A DNA stretch of 64,000 nt from Sphingomonas morindae. Its GTDB lineage: Bacteria; Pseudomonadota; Alphaproteobacteria; Sphingomonadales; Sphingomonadaceae. Shown piece by piece: positions 1-9,893 of this stretch. Positions within the stretch are counted from its first letter, which is position 1, and every line of letters begins with the position of its first letter. The stretch spans positions 186,001-250,000 of the forward strand of contig NZ_CP084930.1 of the NCBI RefSeq assembly GCF_023822065.1. The letters are read 5' to 3'. Under the pieces are notes generated by a model, which worked only from the letters and a program-made list of their open reading frames with translations, made no database searches and was not told the DNA's origin. The position numbers and the translations under genes were made by a program.

Positions 1-29
1 GGCGCAGCACAAGGGCTGAGCCGGGCCGC

Positions 30-728
30 TCACGCCGACGTGGCGCCCGCCGCCTCCCAGGCGCGGCGGGCGGCGTTGGCGGCATCATGGGCGCGCCGGA
101 TCGGCAGCGGCTGGCGGCGGCCCTCGCCCACCGACCGGATCAGCGCGAGCGCGCTCTCCAGGCTGACGCGGTGGCCGATGCTGACGAAGATGGGCTTGGC
201 ACGGGCGCGGCTGCGCAGCGCCAGGCCGATCAGCTCGCCGCGATCGACCAGCGGCGCCGTCGCCCCCGCCGCCTCGCCCAGCACCCCCTCGACCTGTCCG
301 CAGAGCAGCGACTTGGCGACGCCGATCGTCGGCCAGTCGAGCAGCACGCCAATATGGCTGGCGATGCCGCAGCGGCGCGGATGCGCCCGGCCCTGGCCGT
401 CGACGATCAGCAGATCGGGCTTTTCCGCCAGCCGCGCCCAGGCGGCGAGCAGCGCCGGTGCCTCGCGAAAGCCGAGATAGCCCGGCACATAGGGAAAGGG
501 CGGCACGATCGTGGCGGTGGCCGCCGCGCCCGCGAGCGGCGCGATGGCGGCATGGATCGGGCCGCGGCTGTCGCGCCAGCGCATCGACGTGTCGGCACCG
601 GCGAGGCTGGGGGCGGCGGGGAAGCGATCGACCATCTCCACGCGCGCGGCGATGGCGCGCTGGATCGCGGTGGCCTGGGTGAGCGTGGCCGGGTTCAGCC
701 ATGCTTGCGCATCAGGGACGACGCCCAT
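30..728 (-). CDS. nfi: Endonuclease V (deoxyinosine 3'-endonuclease)
   Basis: A repair enzyme that nicks DNA near deoxyinosine and other deaminated bases. The 232-residue product has the usual length for the family. It shows the signature DGQG-x-x-HPR-x-x-G-x-ASH at about residues 110-125, and Lys139 in AKSLLCG. The usual early GVDxSY metal motif reads AGADTS at about residues 43-48, so the first metal-binding Asp (Asp46) is kept. The start ATG at 728 was chosen because upstream residues in the same frame look non-coding. It is transcribed away from the CDP-alcohol phosphotransferase gene, with 42 bases between the starts. Confidence 0.9.
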   Translation of the reverse strand: MGVVPDAQAWLNPATLTQATAIQRAIAARVEMVDRFPAAPSLAGADTSMRWRDSRGPIHAAIAPLAGAAATATIVPPFPYVPGYLGFREAPALLAAWARLAEKPDLLIVDGQGRAHPRRCGIASHIGVLLDWPTIGVAKSLLCGQVEGVLGEAAGATAPLVDRGELIGLALRSRARAKPIFVSIGHRVSLESALALIRSVGEGRRQPLPIRRAHDAANAARRAWEAAGATSA

Positions 729-770
729 AGCTGTCGCCTCGGCGTTGGTCCGAACGCCGGGAGTAGAGTT

Positions 771-1868
771 GTGGTCGCGCAAAAACCGAACCTCGTGCTG
801 GCGGGGGACAATCCCGTGACGCTCTGGGGCATGAGCAACGCCGAACGCATCAGGCGCATGGCGCGTGCCCAGGCCGCGGTGCCGCCGGGCCCGCCGGGCC
901 CCGGTGCCGCACCCGCCGCCACGCTCTGGGCGGACACGCATTTCGCCTTCGATCCCGAATGGTTCAAGCATATCCTGGCGCATCCCGGCGCGGTGTTGCA
1001 GGCCGGCGGCCGCCCCGTGCTGGCGCATCTGCCCGCGGGCATCGACGATCCGCACGCGCCGGGCCTGACGGTGATCGACTATGACGCGCGGCCGACGCTC
1101 TACAATCATGCGCTGCGCAAGCGCGAATGCCCGTTCGTCGAGCCGCTAACCCGGCAGACCGCGCCCGAGATCGAGCGCCGCTCCTATTACGGCGCCTATA
1201 AGGGCGCGACCGATCTGCTCACCAAATATCTCTGGCCCGAGGCGGCCTTCGCGCTCACCCGCATGGCGGCGCGCGCCGGGCTCAGCCCGAACATGGTGAC
1301 GACGATCGGCAGCCTGCTGTGCATCGCCGCCACCCTGCTGTTCGCGCGGGGCGACTATTGGAGCGGCCTGGCGCTGGGCTTTCTGTTCATGGTGCTGGAC
1401 ACGGTGGACGGCAAGCTCGCCCGCTGCACCATCACCTCCTCCTGGTGGGGCAATATCTTCGATCACGGGCTGGATCTGATCCATCCGCCGATCTGGTGGC
1501 TCGCCTGGGGCCTGGGCACGCGCGCCACGGCGCATCCGCTCGACGATGCGCGGCTGGTGGCGATCATGGTGGCGATCATGGCGGCCTATGCGGCGCAGCG
1601 GCTGATCGAGGGGCTGTTCATCCGCGCCTTCGGCATGCACATCCATGTGTGGCGCCGGTTCGATACCTGGTTCCGGCTGTTCACCGCGCGCCGCAACCCC
1701 AATATGGCGATCCTGTTCGTGGCGCTGGCCGCCGGCCGGCCCGATCGCGGGCTGGAGGCGGTGGCCTGGTGGTCGCTCCTGTCGCTGCTGGTCCATGCCG
1801 GCCAGCTGCTCGGCGCCTTCGCGGCGCGGCGGCGCGGGCCGCTGCGGAGCTGGCTCAGCGAGGAATGA
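771..1868 (+). CDS. CDP-alcohol phosphotransferase with N-terminal extension
   Basis: A predicted integral membrane enzyme that moves a phosphoalcohol from a CDP carrier to an acceptor hydroxyl. The family motif DG-x2-AR-x8-G-x3-D-x3-D is complete at about residues 211-233, followed by several hydrophobic segments. The first 160 or so residues lie outside the catalytic domain; their opening ([19 protein letters not shown]) resembles the nucleotidyltransferase-like part of inositol-phosphate type fusions, which is an inference. I chose the GTG at 771 because GGGAG lies about 8 bases upstream and the following residues look coding; ATG at 831 is the alternative. Its 3' end overlaps the convergent glycerophosphotransferase-like gene by 14 bases. 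Substrate unknown. Confidence 0.8.
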   Translation: MVAQKPNLVLAGDNPVTLWGMSNAERIRRMARAQAAVPPGPPGPGAAPAATLWADTHFAFDPEWFKHILAHPGAVLQAGGRPVLAHLPAGIDDPHAPGLTVIDYDARPTLYNHALRKRECPFVEPLTRQTAPEIERRSYYGAYKGATDLLTKYLWPEAAFALTRMAARAGLSPNMVTTIGSLLCIAATLLFARGDYWSGLALGFLFMVLDTVDGKLARCTITSSWWGNIFDHGLDLIHPPIWWLAWGLGTRATAHPLDDARLVAIMVAIMAAYAAQRLIEGLFIRAFGMHIHVWRRFDTWFRLFTARRNPNMAILFVALAAGRPDRGLEAVAWWSLLSLLVHAGQLLGAFAARRRGPLRSWLSEE

Positions 1869-2985
1869 GCGCGATCAGCGCCTGCGCGGCCGCCTCGGCG
1901 GCGGCGGGGCCGGTGACGCCGAGCGACGCCGCCACGCAGGCGCGCTGCGCCGTCTCGTAGCGGGGGTGGAGCGCAGCGGCGCGCGCGAGCGCGTCCGGCA
2001 GCGCGTCCAGCCGGTCGATCACCTCGCCGCATGCCCAGAAGCCGTGATCGTCGGTGGCGCGCCAATCGAGGCGATCGGGATTGAGGAAGACGCAAGGGCG
2101 CGGGCGGACGAGAAATTCCAGCACCTGGCTGGAGGTATCGCCGAGATAGAGATCGGCCGCTCCCATATAGCTGCCATCGACCATGGCGAAGCCATCGACA
2201 TCGGCATGCACGTGCGGCGCGCGCGCCGCCTCGGCGAGCACCGCGCGCAGCCCCGGATCTTTCTCGATCAGCCGCTGATGGGGGGCGAGGATGACGTTCC
2301 ACGCCCCTTGCGCCACCAGCGCGGCGACGATCGCCCGCCCCCAGGCCCACCAGGAGGAGCGGTGGCGTTGCCAGTGCGGCGCATAGACCAGCACGGGGCG
2401 ATCATCGGCGAACAGGCGCGACGGCCGCGCCAGCCCGCGAAAGGCGGATTTGGCATAGCCGGTGACGATCAGCCGGTCCTCGGCGAAGCCCCGCGCGAGA
2501 TAGGTGTCCTTCTCGCGCGCCGAGGGCAGCAGCTGGACATGCGCGGCGCGGCGGCGGGCATCGTCGCGCGCGCTCATCGAGCCCGCGCCATGCGCCGTCT
2601 TGATGAAGCGGCGGCGGAAAAAGGGCAGCAGCCGGGGTAGCCAGAGGCTGGTCTGTTCCGCGCAGACGACGAGATCGGCCGCGAGCAGGCGCGGCGCGAG
2701 CCGGGCGAGGACCGGCAGCTTGGCCGGCAGCGGCGGATTTTCGCCCCGCACGAGGTGCGGATAGGCCCGCCACCCGGGCGCGCGCCGGAGCCGCACGCGC
2801 GCGGCGATCCCGGCCTCGTCGAGCCAGCGGGCGATCAGCCCCTCATGCACCGAGCTGATCGTCCAGGCCTCGACGCGGAGCGCGGGCGCGGCCAGCGCGA
2901 GCGCTTCGAGGATCGGATAGAGATGCGGGATGAGCAGCGTTTCGCCGAGGAAGAGAAAGGCGATGCGCGGCGAGGCCCGGCTCAT
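1855..2985 (-). CDS. CDP-glycerol glycerophosphotransferase-like protein
   Basis: A 376-residue protein resembling the TagB/TagF family, which polymerises or adds glycerol-phosphate type units using a CDP-linked donor. Recognisable blocks are LVYAPHWQRH (usual form: YAPTWR), the APHQRL stretch, and DLYLGDTSSQVLEFL (usual form: D-x5-SS-x3-D/E). No transmembrane segment is obvious, so a peripheral membrane or cytosolic location is likely. The start is the ATG at 2985; an in-frame Arg-rich extension to 3060 looks like read-through of the neighbouring frame. It lies 25 bases downstream of the nucleotidyltransferase on the same strand and probably shares its transcript. In Gram-negative bacteria such enzymes usually modify capsule, LPS or lipid head groups. 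Confidence 0.75.
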   Translation of the reverse strand: MSRASPRIAFLFLGETLLIPHLYPILEALALAAPALRVEAWTISSVHEGLIARWLDEAGIAARVRLRRAPGWRAYPHLVRGENPPLPAKLPVLARLAPRLLAADLVVCAEQTSLWLPRLLPFFRRRFIKTAHGAGSMSARDDARRRAAHVQLLPSAREKDTYLARGFAEDRLIVTGYAKSAFRGLARPSRLFADDRPVLVYAPHWQRHRSSWWAWGRAIVAALVAQGAWNVILAPHQRLIEKDPGLRAVLAEAARAPHVHADVDGFAMVDGSYMGAADLYLGDTSSQVLEFLVRPRPCVFLNPDRLDWRATDDHGFWACGEVIDRLDALPDALARAAALHPRYETAQRACVAASLGVTGPAAAEAAAQALIALIPR

Positions 2986-3010
2986 GCCGGCCCTCTCGCC
3001 ACCGGCCCGC

Positions 3011-3802
3011 TCACGACCGCGCCGCGCCCGCCGCCCGCCGCGCCGCCGCCGCGCCGTCATCCCGATCGGGCGCGCGATCGCCGCGCCAGCGGGCGATATC
3101 CTCGGGGCGGTCGATCTCGGCCCAGGCGTCGCCGGCGAAGGGCACGGGCAGGACGCGGCCTTCGTGCGCGAGGCGATCGACGATCGCGTGGTGATAGGCC
3201 TGGGCGCCCCCCGTTTCCGCGATCACCCGCTCGAGCGCGCGGCCATAGCCATGATCGGCGCCGTCGGCGACGATGAAGCCGAGCGAGCGGTGGCCGGCGC
3301 GGCTGCGCGGAAGATCCTTGGCTACCGCCAGCACGCGGTCGCCGTGGAGCTGCACGAGCATGTCGTCGGGCTCGGCGATCCCGATCGGCTCGACGAACAG
3401 ATTGATGCCGCTCCGCAGCCGCGAAAGGCCGGCGGCGACCAGCCCGGGATCGTAGATGGTGTCGCCATTGAGCAGGCAGAAGGCGCCCTCCAGCCGATGC
3501 CGCGCCGCCCACACGCTGCCAATCGAGCTGGACACGGCATAGAAGGGGTTGAACACCAGCTCGGGCCGCTCGCCGGGATCGGGCCAGCGCGCCGCGACAT
3601 AGGCGGCGAGCCGATCGAAGCGATAGCCGCCGACGATGGTGATGCCGGCGATGCCGGCCGCGCGCAGCGCCGAGACCTGATGATCCAATATGGTCCGGCC
3701 GCCGACCTCGATCAGGCATTTGGGCCGGTCCGCCGTCAGCGGCAGGAGCCGCGAGCCGAGTCCCGCGGCGAGCAGGACGGCATGGGGGGAAAGCGGGTAC
3801 AT
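3011..3802 (-). CDS. NTP-transferase domain nucleotidyltransferase (cytidylyltransferase-like)
   Basis: A 263-residue nucleotidyltransferase that would couple NTP to a sugar- or alcohol-phosphate. The N-terminal LLAAGLGSRLLPLT followed by RPKCLIEVGG is the glycine-rich NTP-binding loop and catalytic Lys of the LicC/RfbA-type fold, and LNGDTIYD at about residue 110 supplies a metal-binding Asp. The Ala/Arg-rich C-terminal tail is probably disordered. Because it is co-oriented with the CDP-glycerol transferase-like gene and converges on a CDP-alcohol phosphotransferase, it most likely makes the CDP-activated donor for them. The base is inferred from context, not seen. Confidence 0.8.
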   Translation of the reverse strand: MYPLSPHAVLLAAGLGSRLLPLTADRPKCLIEVGGRTILDHQVSALRAAGIAGITIVGGYRFDRLAAYVAARWPDPGERPELVFNPFYAVSSSIGSVWAARHRLEGAFCLLNGDTIYDPGLVAAGLSRLRSGINLFVEPIGIAEPDDMLVQLHGDRVLAVAKDLPRSRAGHRSLGFIVADGADHGYGRALERVIAETGGAQAYHHAIVDRLAHEGRVLPVPFAGDAWAEIDRPEDIARWRGDRAPDRDDGAAAARRAAGAARS

Positions 3803-3871
3803 GGCTGAAAATTGCCGGCCAAATGCGGCGAGGGTGCGGCACGAACTTGCCTATTTAGCGGGCAGGTGTGA

Positions 3872-4333
<462 letters not shown>

Positions 4334-4391
4334 GCGCGCGCCGCGCGGGCATCGTTCGACTGACAAGACATAGCGGGAAAGGGCATTTCTC

Positions 4392-5804
4392 ATGGCGAAT
4401 ACGGCGTCCGACATCCTCAAGATGATCGAGGAGAAGGAGATCCAGTGGGTGGATCTCCGCTTCACCGACCCCAAGGGCAAGTGGCAGCACCTCACCATGG
4501 TCTCCTCGGTGCTGGGCGAGGACGAGCTGACCGACGGCCTGATGTTCGACGGATCGTCGATCGAGGGCTGGAAGGCGATCAACGAGTCCGACATGGTGCT
4601 CAAGCCCGATCTCGACGCGGTGTGGATCGATCCCTTCTCGGCCACGCCGATGCTGATCCTGGTGTGCGACATCGTCGAGCCTTCGACCGGCGAACTCTAT
4701 GCGCGCGATCCCCGCTCCACCGCCAAGCGCGCCGAGACCTTCCTCAAGTCCACCGGGATCGGCGACACCGTCTATGTCGGCCCCGAGGCCGAATTCTTCA
4801 TGTTCGACGATGTGCGGTTCGAGAACAGCTACTCGACCAGCTACTACAAGATCGACGATATCGAGCTGCCGACCAATTCCGGCCGCGAATATGATGGCGG
4901 GAACATGGCCCATCGTCCGCGCGCCAAGGGCGGCTATTTCCCGGTCGCGCCGGTCGATTCGGCGGTGGACATTCGCGGCGAGATGGTTTCGACCATGCTC
5001 GAGATGGGTCTGCCCTGCGACAAGCATCACCACGAGGTCGCCTCCGCGCAGCACGAGCTGGGCCTGACCTTCGGCACGCTGGTGCAGACCGCCGACCGCA
5101 TGCAGATCTACAAATATGTCGTGCACCAGGTGGCCCATGCCTATGGCAAGACGGCCACCTTCATGCCCAAGCCGATCAAGGACGATAATGGCTCGGGCAT
5201 GCACACGCACATGTCGATCTGGAACGAGGGCAAGCCGCTCTTCGCCGGCGAAGGCTATGCCGGCCTGTCGGACACCTGCCTCTATTTCATCGGCGGCGTG
5301 ATCAAGCATGCCAAGGCGCTCAACGCCTTCACCAACCCCACCACCAACAGCTACAAGCGGCTGGTGCCGGGCTTCGAGGCGCCGGTGCTGCTCGCCTATT
5401 CGGCGCGCAACCGCTCGGCCTCGTGCCGCATTCCCTATGGCACGGGCGCCAAGGCCAAGCGGGTGGAGTTCCGCTTCCCCGACGCGCTGGCCAATCCCTA
5501 TCTCTGCTACGCGGCGCTGCTGATGGCGGGGATCGACGGCATCGAGAACAAGATCCATCCCGGCGAGGCGATGGACAAGAATCTCTACGATCTGCCGCCG
5601 GCCGAGCTGGCGCAGGTGCCGACCGTGTGCGGCTCGCTGCGCGAGGCGCTGGAGAGCCTCAAGGCCGATCACGCCTTCCTGCTCAAGGGCGGCGTCTTCA
5701 CCAGCGACCAGCTGGACGCCTATCTCGAGCTCAAGTGGAACGACGTGTATCGCTGGGAGATGACGCCCAGCCCGGTCGAGTACGACATGTATTACTCGGC
5801 CTGA
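4392..5804 (+). CDS. glnA: Glutamine synthetase, type I
   Basis: The central ammonium-assimilation enzyme, forming glutamine from glutamate, ammonia and ATP as a dodecamer. The 470-residue protein has the GS beta-grasp start (residues 1-100) with [10 protein letters not shown], the catalytic [10 protein letters not shown] block, the ATP-binding block [16 protein letters not shown], and NRSASCRIP. Tyr399 in KNLYDLPP corresponds to the adenylylated tyrosine (Tyr397 of enteric GS), so it is probably controlled by GlnE. It is the second gene of glnBA and is followed by a strong intrinsic terminator. Confidence 0.97.
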   Translation: MANTASDILKMIEEKEIQWVDLRFTDPKGKWQHLTMVSSVLGEDELTDGLMFDGSSIEGWKAINESDMVLKPDLDAVWIDPFSATPMLILVCDIVEPSTGELYARDPRSTAKRAETFLKSTGIGDTVYVGPEAEFFMFDDVRFENSYSTSYYKIDDIELPTNSGREYDGGNMAHRPRAKGGYFPVAPVDSAVDIRGEMVSTMLEMGLPCDKHHHEVASAQHELGLTFGTLVQTADRMQIYKYVVHQVAHAYGKTATFMPKPIKDDNGSGMHTHMSIWNEGKPLFAGEGYAGLSDTCLYFIGGVIKHAKALNAFTNPTTNSYKRLVPGFEAPVLLAYSARNRSASCRIPYGTGAKAKRVEFRFPDALANPYLCYAALLMAGIDGIENKIHPGEAMDKNLYDLPPAELAQVPTVCGSLREALESLKADHAFLLKGGVFTSDQLDAYLELKWNDVYRWEMTPSPVEYDMYYSA

Positions 5805-5824
5805 TCGATCGCGATCGGTTCGGA

Positions 5825-5858
5825 AAAAGGCCCGGCGGTGCGAACCGCCGGGCCTTTT
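5825..5858 (+). terminator. Intrinsic terminator after glnA
   Basis: A perfect 15-base stem (AAAAGGCCCGGCGGT paired with its complement) closes a GCGA loop and ends in TTTT, 20 bases after the glnA stop. The A-run on the 5' side means it could also stop transcription from the opposite strand. Confidence 0.85.
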
Positions 5859-5926
5859 GTCATGATCCCGTCCGGAGGCCTTGTGTCATGGGGCCGCCCC
5901 TGTCCGCCGGGGCGGCCGCGCGGCGT

Positions 5927-6925
5927 TCAGCCATCGCCCCACAGGCCCGGCGCGGCGGGTCGCAGCACGCCGCCCTCGAAGCGGAAGCCTTCGGGCCGAT
6001 CGCGCGCGAGCAGCAGCGGCGCATCCAGATCCACCCAGTCCGCGCCCTGCGCGGCGAGGAAGGCGGGCGCGATGCCGAGCGAGGTGGAGAGCATGCAGCC
6101 GACCATCACCTTGAGCCCCGCCGCCCGCCCCTCGGCGATCAGCGCGAGCGCCTCGGTCAGGCCGCCGGCCTTGTCGAGCTTGACGTTGATCGCTGCGTAG
6201 CGGCCGATGCAGGCGGCGAGATCGGCGCGATCCTGGCAGCTTTCGTCGGCACAGAGCGGAATGGGCGACGCCAGCCCGGCAAGCGCGGCATCGGCGCCCG
6301 CCGGCAGCGGCTGCTCGATCAGCTCGACCCGGTGCGGCACCAGCGCGCCCGCGCGCGCGACGACATCGTCCGGCGCCCAGGAGCCATTGGCGTCCACGAT
6401 CAGCCGCGCCTCGGGCGCGCCGCGCCGCACCGCCGCGACGCGCGCCACATCGCCCTCGCCCGCCAGCTTGAGCTTGAGCAGCGGATAGCGGGAAGCGGCG
6501 GCGCGCGCGTCCGCCTCCATCGCGGCGGGATCGGCGAGCGACAAAGTGAAGGCGGTGGCCAGCGGCTGGGGCTCGCTCAGGCCCGCGATCCGCCATGCCG
6601 GCAGGCCGCAGCGGCGGGCATCGAGATCCCAGAGCGCGGCATCGAGCGCGTTGCGCGCCGCGCCGCGCGGCAGCAGCCCCGCCAGATCGCGCCGCCGCGC
6701 TCCGGCGGCCACCGCCTCGGCGCATCCGAGAAGCTGCGCCTTCACGCTCTCGGCCGTCTCGCCATGATAATAGATGGGCGTCGCCTCGCCGCGCCCGCGA
6801 TAGGCGCCGTCGCTCAAGGTCACGAGGACGACGTCGACCTCGGTCTTGGCGCCGCGCGCGATGATGAAGGCGCCGGCCACCGGCCAGCGTTCGATGCGCA
6901 CACCCATGCGGATTGGATCGGTCAT
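5927..6925 (-). CDS. L-Ala-D/L-Glu dipeptide epimerase (enolase superfamily)
   Basis: A 332-residue member of the muconate lactonising subgroup of the enolase superfamily, which most resembles the L-Ala-D/L-Glu epimerases that recycle murein peptides. The catalytic acid/base Lys lies in LLKLKLAG at about residue 150. Metal ligands are visible in VDANGSW, LIEQPLP and CADES, and the second catalytic Lys in NVKLDKAGG. The stop-to-start gap to the upstream secreted protein gene is only 5 bases, so it is the last gene of the phaZ-led unit. Other dipeptide specificities are possible in this subgroup. Confidence 0.85.
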   Translation of the reverse strand: MTDPIRMGVRIERWPVAGAFIIARGAKTEVDVVLVTLSDGAYRGRGEATPIYYHGETAESVKAQLLGCAEAVAAGARRRDLAGLLPRGAARNALDAALWDLDARRCGLPAWRIAGLSEPQPLATAFTLSLADPAAMEADARAAASRYPLLKLKLAGEGDVARVAAVRRGAPEARLIVDANGSWAPDDVVARAGALVPHRVELIEQPLPAGADAALAGLASPIPLCADESCQDRADLAACIGRYAAINVKLDKAGGLTEALALIAEGRAAGLKVMVGCMLSTSLGIAPAFLAAQGADWVDLDAPLLLARDRPEGFRFEGGVLRPAAPGLWGDG

Positions 6926-6930
6926 GGCGA

Positions 6931-8508
6931 TCAGGTCGAGGTGAGGCCGTCGGCGGGCGGCGGCGGCGGGGCGGGCAGCGCGCGCGGCGTGGCGGCGGGC
7001 CAGAGGCGTTCGGGCAGGATGCGCGCCACGCGATCAAAGGCGGCGCGCACCGCCGGCCGCGCGAGCAGCGCCGCCCAGCGCGCGCGCATGCGGCCGGGCG
7101 GATGGAGGAAGAAGGCGCCCTGGGGCTGGAACTGCTCCGCCAGCCGGCTCGCGCCGTCGCGCGTCGCGAGCGCGGCGATGGCGAGCCGTTCGGCCGCATC
7201 GTCCTGGTTGGCGCACAAGGCGGCTTCCACTGCGGCGGGCTGATTGTCGCCGGCGGTGGCGCGCATCGCATCGGCGGCCCGCGCGGCCTGCGCCTGCTCG
7301 CCGAGCCCGGCGAGCGCGCACACCTCGGTGCGCCTGAGCCAGGCGGTGCCGAACGCCGAAAAGGGCCCGTTCCGGGCGAGCGTGGTGCGGGCGAGCGCCA
7401 GCGCCGCCGCATGATCGCCCGCCTCCTCATAGAGTTCGCCGAGCACGATGATCGCCGCCGTGGCCTCGGGCGTGCGCGCGAGATCGAGCCGGGCGAAGGG
7501 CAGGACGCGATCGATCGCCGCCTGGCCGGCGCCGCGCGCCGATTTGGCGGTGGCATCGTCGAGCGCCATGTCGAGACGATCCTCGCCCAGCCCGGGCACC
7601 GCCGCCACCGGCGCGGCGGTGCGTTCCGCATCGGCGCCGCGCCCCAGCGCGATAAAGGCGCGCACCGCATCCAGCCGCGCGCGATCCTCGTTCGGGGCGG
7701 CGGCGAAGGCGGCGAGCGCGGTGCGCGCGAAGCGATCCGCCGCCACGCCGGACGCGGCCCCGAGCCGCGCCTCGATCGCCGGCCAGAGCGGCGCATAGCG
7801 GCGCTGGATCGCCATATCCCACAAGGCGGCGGGACGCTGCACCCGCGCCAGCAGCGCGCGCGCCTGCGCCGTCTCGCCGCTGTCGAGCAGCGTGCCGATC
7901 CCCTGGAGCGCGAGGCTCTCGGCCAGCTCGGGGCGATCCTCCGGGGTCCAGCCGGCGCGGGCGAGCGCGAGCGCGGTGCGATCGCGGCGGGCGATATCCC
8001 CCGCGACGGTGAGGCGCTGCGCCAGGGCCCGCCACAGGCTGCTCGGCATCAGCTGCAGCGCGGGCGAGCCTTCGTCGGCGATCGCGGCCAGCCCGTCCGC
8101 CGCCGCGTCGAAGCGGCCCTGATCGGCGGCGATGAAGATCTCGAAGGCGCGCACCAGCGGATGATGCGGCGCGCGCGCCTGCAGCTCGGCCAGCACCGGC
8201 GCCACCTCCTTGCCCCGGCCGGTGGCGGCGAGACAGGGCATGCGCAGCAGCTGGGCGGAGAAGCGCGTCCCGCTCGCCACGGGCGCGGCGCCGGCGACCA
8301 GCGGATCCAGCAGCGCCAGCACGCCCGCGCAATCGCCGGCATCGGCGCGATCCGCCGCCTGGGCGAGCAGGCGCGCATCGTCGGCGCTGGCGGCGGCGAC
8401 ACGCGGCGCGGCGGGGGCGCGCGGCACCGAGGCGGCGGCCGGAAGCGTGGCGGCGAGCGCGGCGAGCAGAAGCGCGGTGGCGGCGGCCGGCCGGCCCTCA
8501 GCCCTCAT
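6931..8508 (-). CDS. Secreted alpha-helical repeat protein, function unknown
   Basis: A 525-residue protein with an N-terminal signal peptide (Arg at position 2, then an Ala/Leu-rich core ending near AAASVPRAP). The rest is Ala-rich with many helix pairs of TPR-like character, for example the LGELYEEAGDHAAALALARTTL stretch, so a periplasmic scaffold or adaptor is plausible. The C terminus ends in a Pro-rich run. I do not recognise an enzyme domain. The start ATG at 8508 lies inside the end of phaZ (11-base overlap), which implies translational coupling. A link to PHA or cell-wall recycling is suggested only by position. Confidence 0.7.
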   Translation of the reverse strand: MRAEGRPAAATALLLAALAATLPAAASVPRAPAAPRVAAASADDARLLAQAADRADAGDCAGVLALLDPLVAGAAPVASGTRFSAQLLRMPCLAATGRGKEVAPVLAELQARAPHHPLVRAFEIFIAADQGRFDAAADGLAAIADEGSPALQLMPSSLWRALAQRLTVAGDIARRDRTALALARAGWTPEDRPELAESLALQGIGTLLDSGETAQARALLARVQRPAALWDMAIQRRYAPLWPAIEARLGAASGVAADRFARTALAAFAAAPNEDRARLDAVRAFIALGRGADAERTAAPVAAVPGLGEDRLDMALDDATAKSARGAGQAAIDRVLPFARLDLARTPEATAAIIVLGELYEEAGDHAAALALARTTLARNGPFSAFGTAWLRRTEVCALAGLGEQAQAARAADAMRATAGDNQPAAVEAALCANQDDAAERLAIAALATRDGASRLAEQFQPQGAFFLHPPGRMRARWAALLARPAVRAAFDRVARILPERLWPAATPRALPAPPPPPADGLTST

Positions 8509-9721
8509 GCGCCGCGATCCACGCCTCCAGCACAGGCGCGATGATCTCGCGCCAGCGGCGCCCGTTGAAGATACCGTAATGCCCCACATTCTTCGCCAAA
8601 TAATAGCGTTTGCGGGCGGGATCGAGCGCGGTCGCGAGGACGAGCGCCGCGCGGGTCTGGCCGATGCCGGAAATATCGTCACGCTCGCCCTCGATGGCGA
8701 GCAGCGCGGTATCGGTGATGGCGGCGGGATCGACCTTGCGCCCGCGATGCAGCAGCTCGCCCTTGGGCAGCTTGTGGCGCTGGAACACATCCTCGATCGT
8801 CTGGAGGTAGAATTCCTCGGTCATGTCGCAGACCGAGCGATATTCCTCGTAAAAGGCCTTGGTCGCCTCGGCGCTCTCGCCATCGCCGTCCACCAGCTGC
8901 TGGAACATGCGGTAATGGCTCATCAGATGGTTGCCGAGGTTCATCGCCATGAAGCCGGCCAGCTGGAGGAAGCCGGGATAAACCTTGCGGCCGCCGCCGG
9001 GATAGAAAAAGGGCACGGTGGCGATGACATTGTTCTGGAACCAGGCGAGCGGCCGCTGCGTGGCGACGGTGTTGACCGCCGTGGGCGCCTCGCGCGTGTC
9101 GATCGGGCCGCCCATCATCGTCAGCGTGCGGGGGCGGCAGGGATGTTTGTCGGCGTTCATCAGGCAGGCGGCGGCATAGGCCGGCACCGTCGGCTGGCAC
9201 ACCGCCAGGACATGCGCGCCGGGACCGACGACGGTGAGGAACTCGATCAGATAATCGACATAGTCGTCGAGCGTGAAGCGGCCATCGGCGAGCGGCACCA
9301 GCTTGGCGTCGCGCCAATCGGTGATGTAGACATCGGCGCTCGGCAGCATCCGCTCCACCGTGCCGCGCAGCAGCGTGGCATAATGGCCCGACATCGGCGC
9401 CACGATCAGCAGCCGGGGGCCGCCCTCCACCCCTTCGCGTACAAAATGCTTGAGCTGACCGAACGGCTTGCGGAGCACGACCTCCTCGCGGACCGCCACC
9501 TCGCGGCCATCGGGCAGCACGGTGAAGGGCAGGTTGAACTCCGGCTTGCCGCGCGGCTGCGAGGCGTGGGCGAAGACATCGAGCCCCGACGCGATCATCG
9601 GCCCGAACTGGGTGTGCGCGAGCGGATTGGCGGGATTCTGCATCCAGCCCGCGCCGAAATTCGCCATGAGGCTGGCACCGGAGAGGAAGGAGCGTTGAAT
9701 TTCATATGCGTCGTAGAGCAA
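8498..9721 (-). CDS. phaZ: Intracellular polyhydroxyalkanoate depolymerase
   Basis: Degrades stored polyhydroxybutyrate granules to release monomers. The 407-residue protein opens with MLYDAYEIQRSFL, close to the usual start of the intracellular PhaZ family. It carries the cysteine nucleophile motif VCQPTVPA in place of the Ser lipase box, with a Gly-His near the C terminus (KNVGHYGIFNGRRW). The start codon is TTG at 9721, chosen because AGGAG lies 7 bases upstream and the family N terminus matches from there. The upstream gap to the divergent ABC exporter is 172 bases and probably holds both promoters. Confidence 0.9.
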   Translation of the reverse strand: MLYDAYEIQRSFLSGASLMANFGAGWMQNPANPLAHTQFGPMIASGLDVFAHASQPRGKPEFNLPFTVLPDGREVAVREEVVLRKPFGQLKHFVREGVEGGPRLLIVAPMSGHYATLLRGTVERMLPSADVYITDWRDAKLVPLADGRFTLDDYVDYLIEFLTVVGPGAHVLAVCQPTVPAYAAACLMNADKHPCRPRTLTMMGGPIDTREAPTAVNTVATQRPLAWFQNNVIATVPFFYPGGGRKVYPGFLQLAGFMAMNLGNHLMSHYRMFQQLVDGDGESAEATKAFYEEYRSVCDMTEEFYLQTIEDVFQRHKLPKGELLHRGRKVDPAAITDTALLAIEGERDDISGIGQTRAALVLATALDPARKRYYLAKNVGHYGIFNGRRWREIIAPVLEAWIAAHEG

Positions 9722-9893
9722 GAAATGTCTCCTGCGGCACGATGCCGCGCCCGAGCACCCAATTCCCGATCCCCTCGCCCGGGAGCATGGGCCGTTTCGG
9801 TAAAGATAGGGTGAGCACCCGCCTTCGCCTATTGTTAAAATGGAAAGGGCTGGCGCCGTTGAGCCCCGGCGCGCCCGGTGCTAGGCGCCTCGC

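Noticed and set aside
1-29. A possible 3' end of an upstream + strand gene (TGA at 17-19)
   Set aside because: Only five codons are visible and nothing identifies the frame as coding.
1146-1796. Long open frame on the minus strand inside the CDP-alcohol phosphotransferase gene
   Set aside because: Composition is Arg/Gln/Gly-rich without motifs; it is a shadow of the real gene, as are many long frames in this high-GC window.
3835-3852. Sigma-54-like GGCACG...TTGC upstream of glnB
   Set aside because: GG and GC are offset by 11 bases instead of 12, which normally abolishes sigma-54 recognition.
5886-7796. 636-codon minus-strand frame overlapping the epimerase and repeat protein genes
   Set aside because: Arg/Pro/Ala-rich low-complexity translation with no domain; both genes in the other frame have clear motifs or structure.
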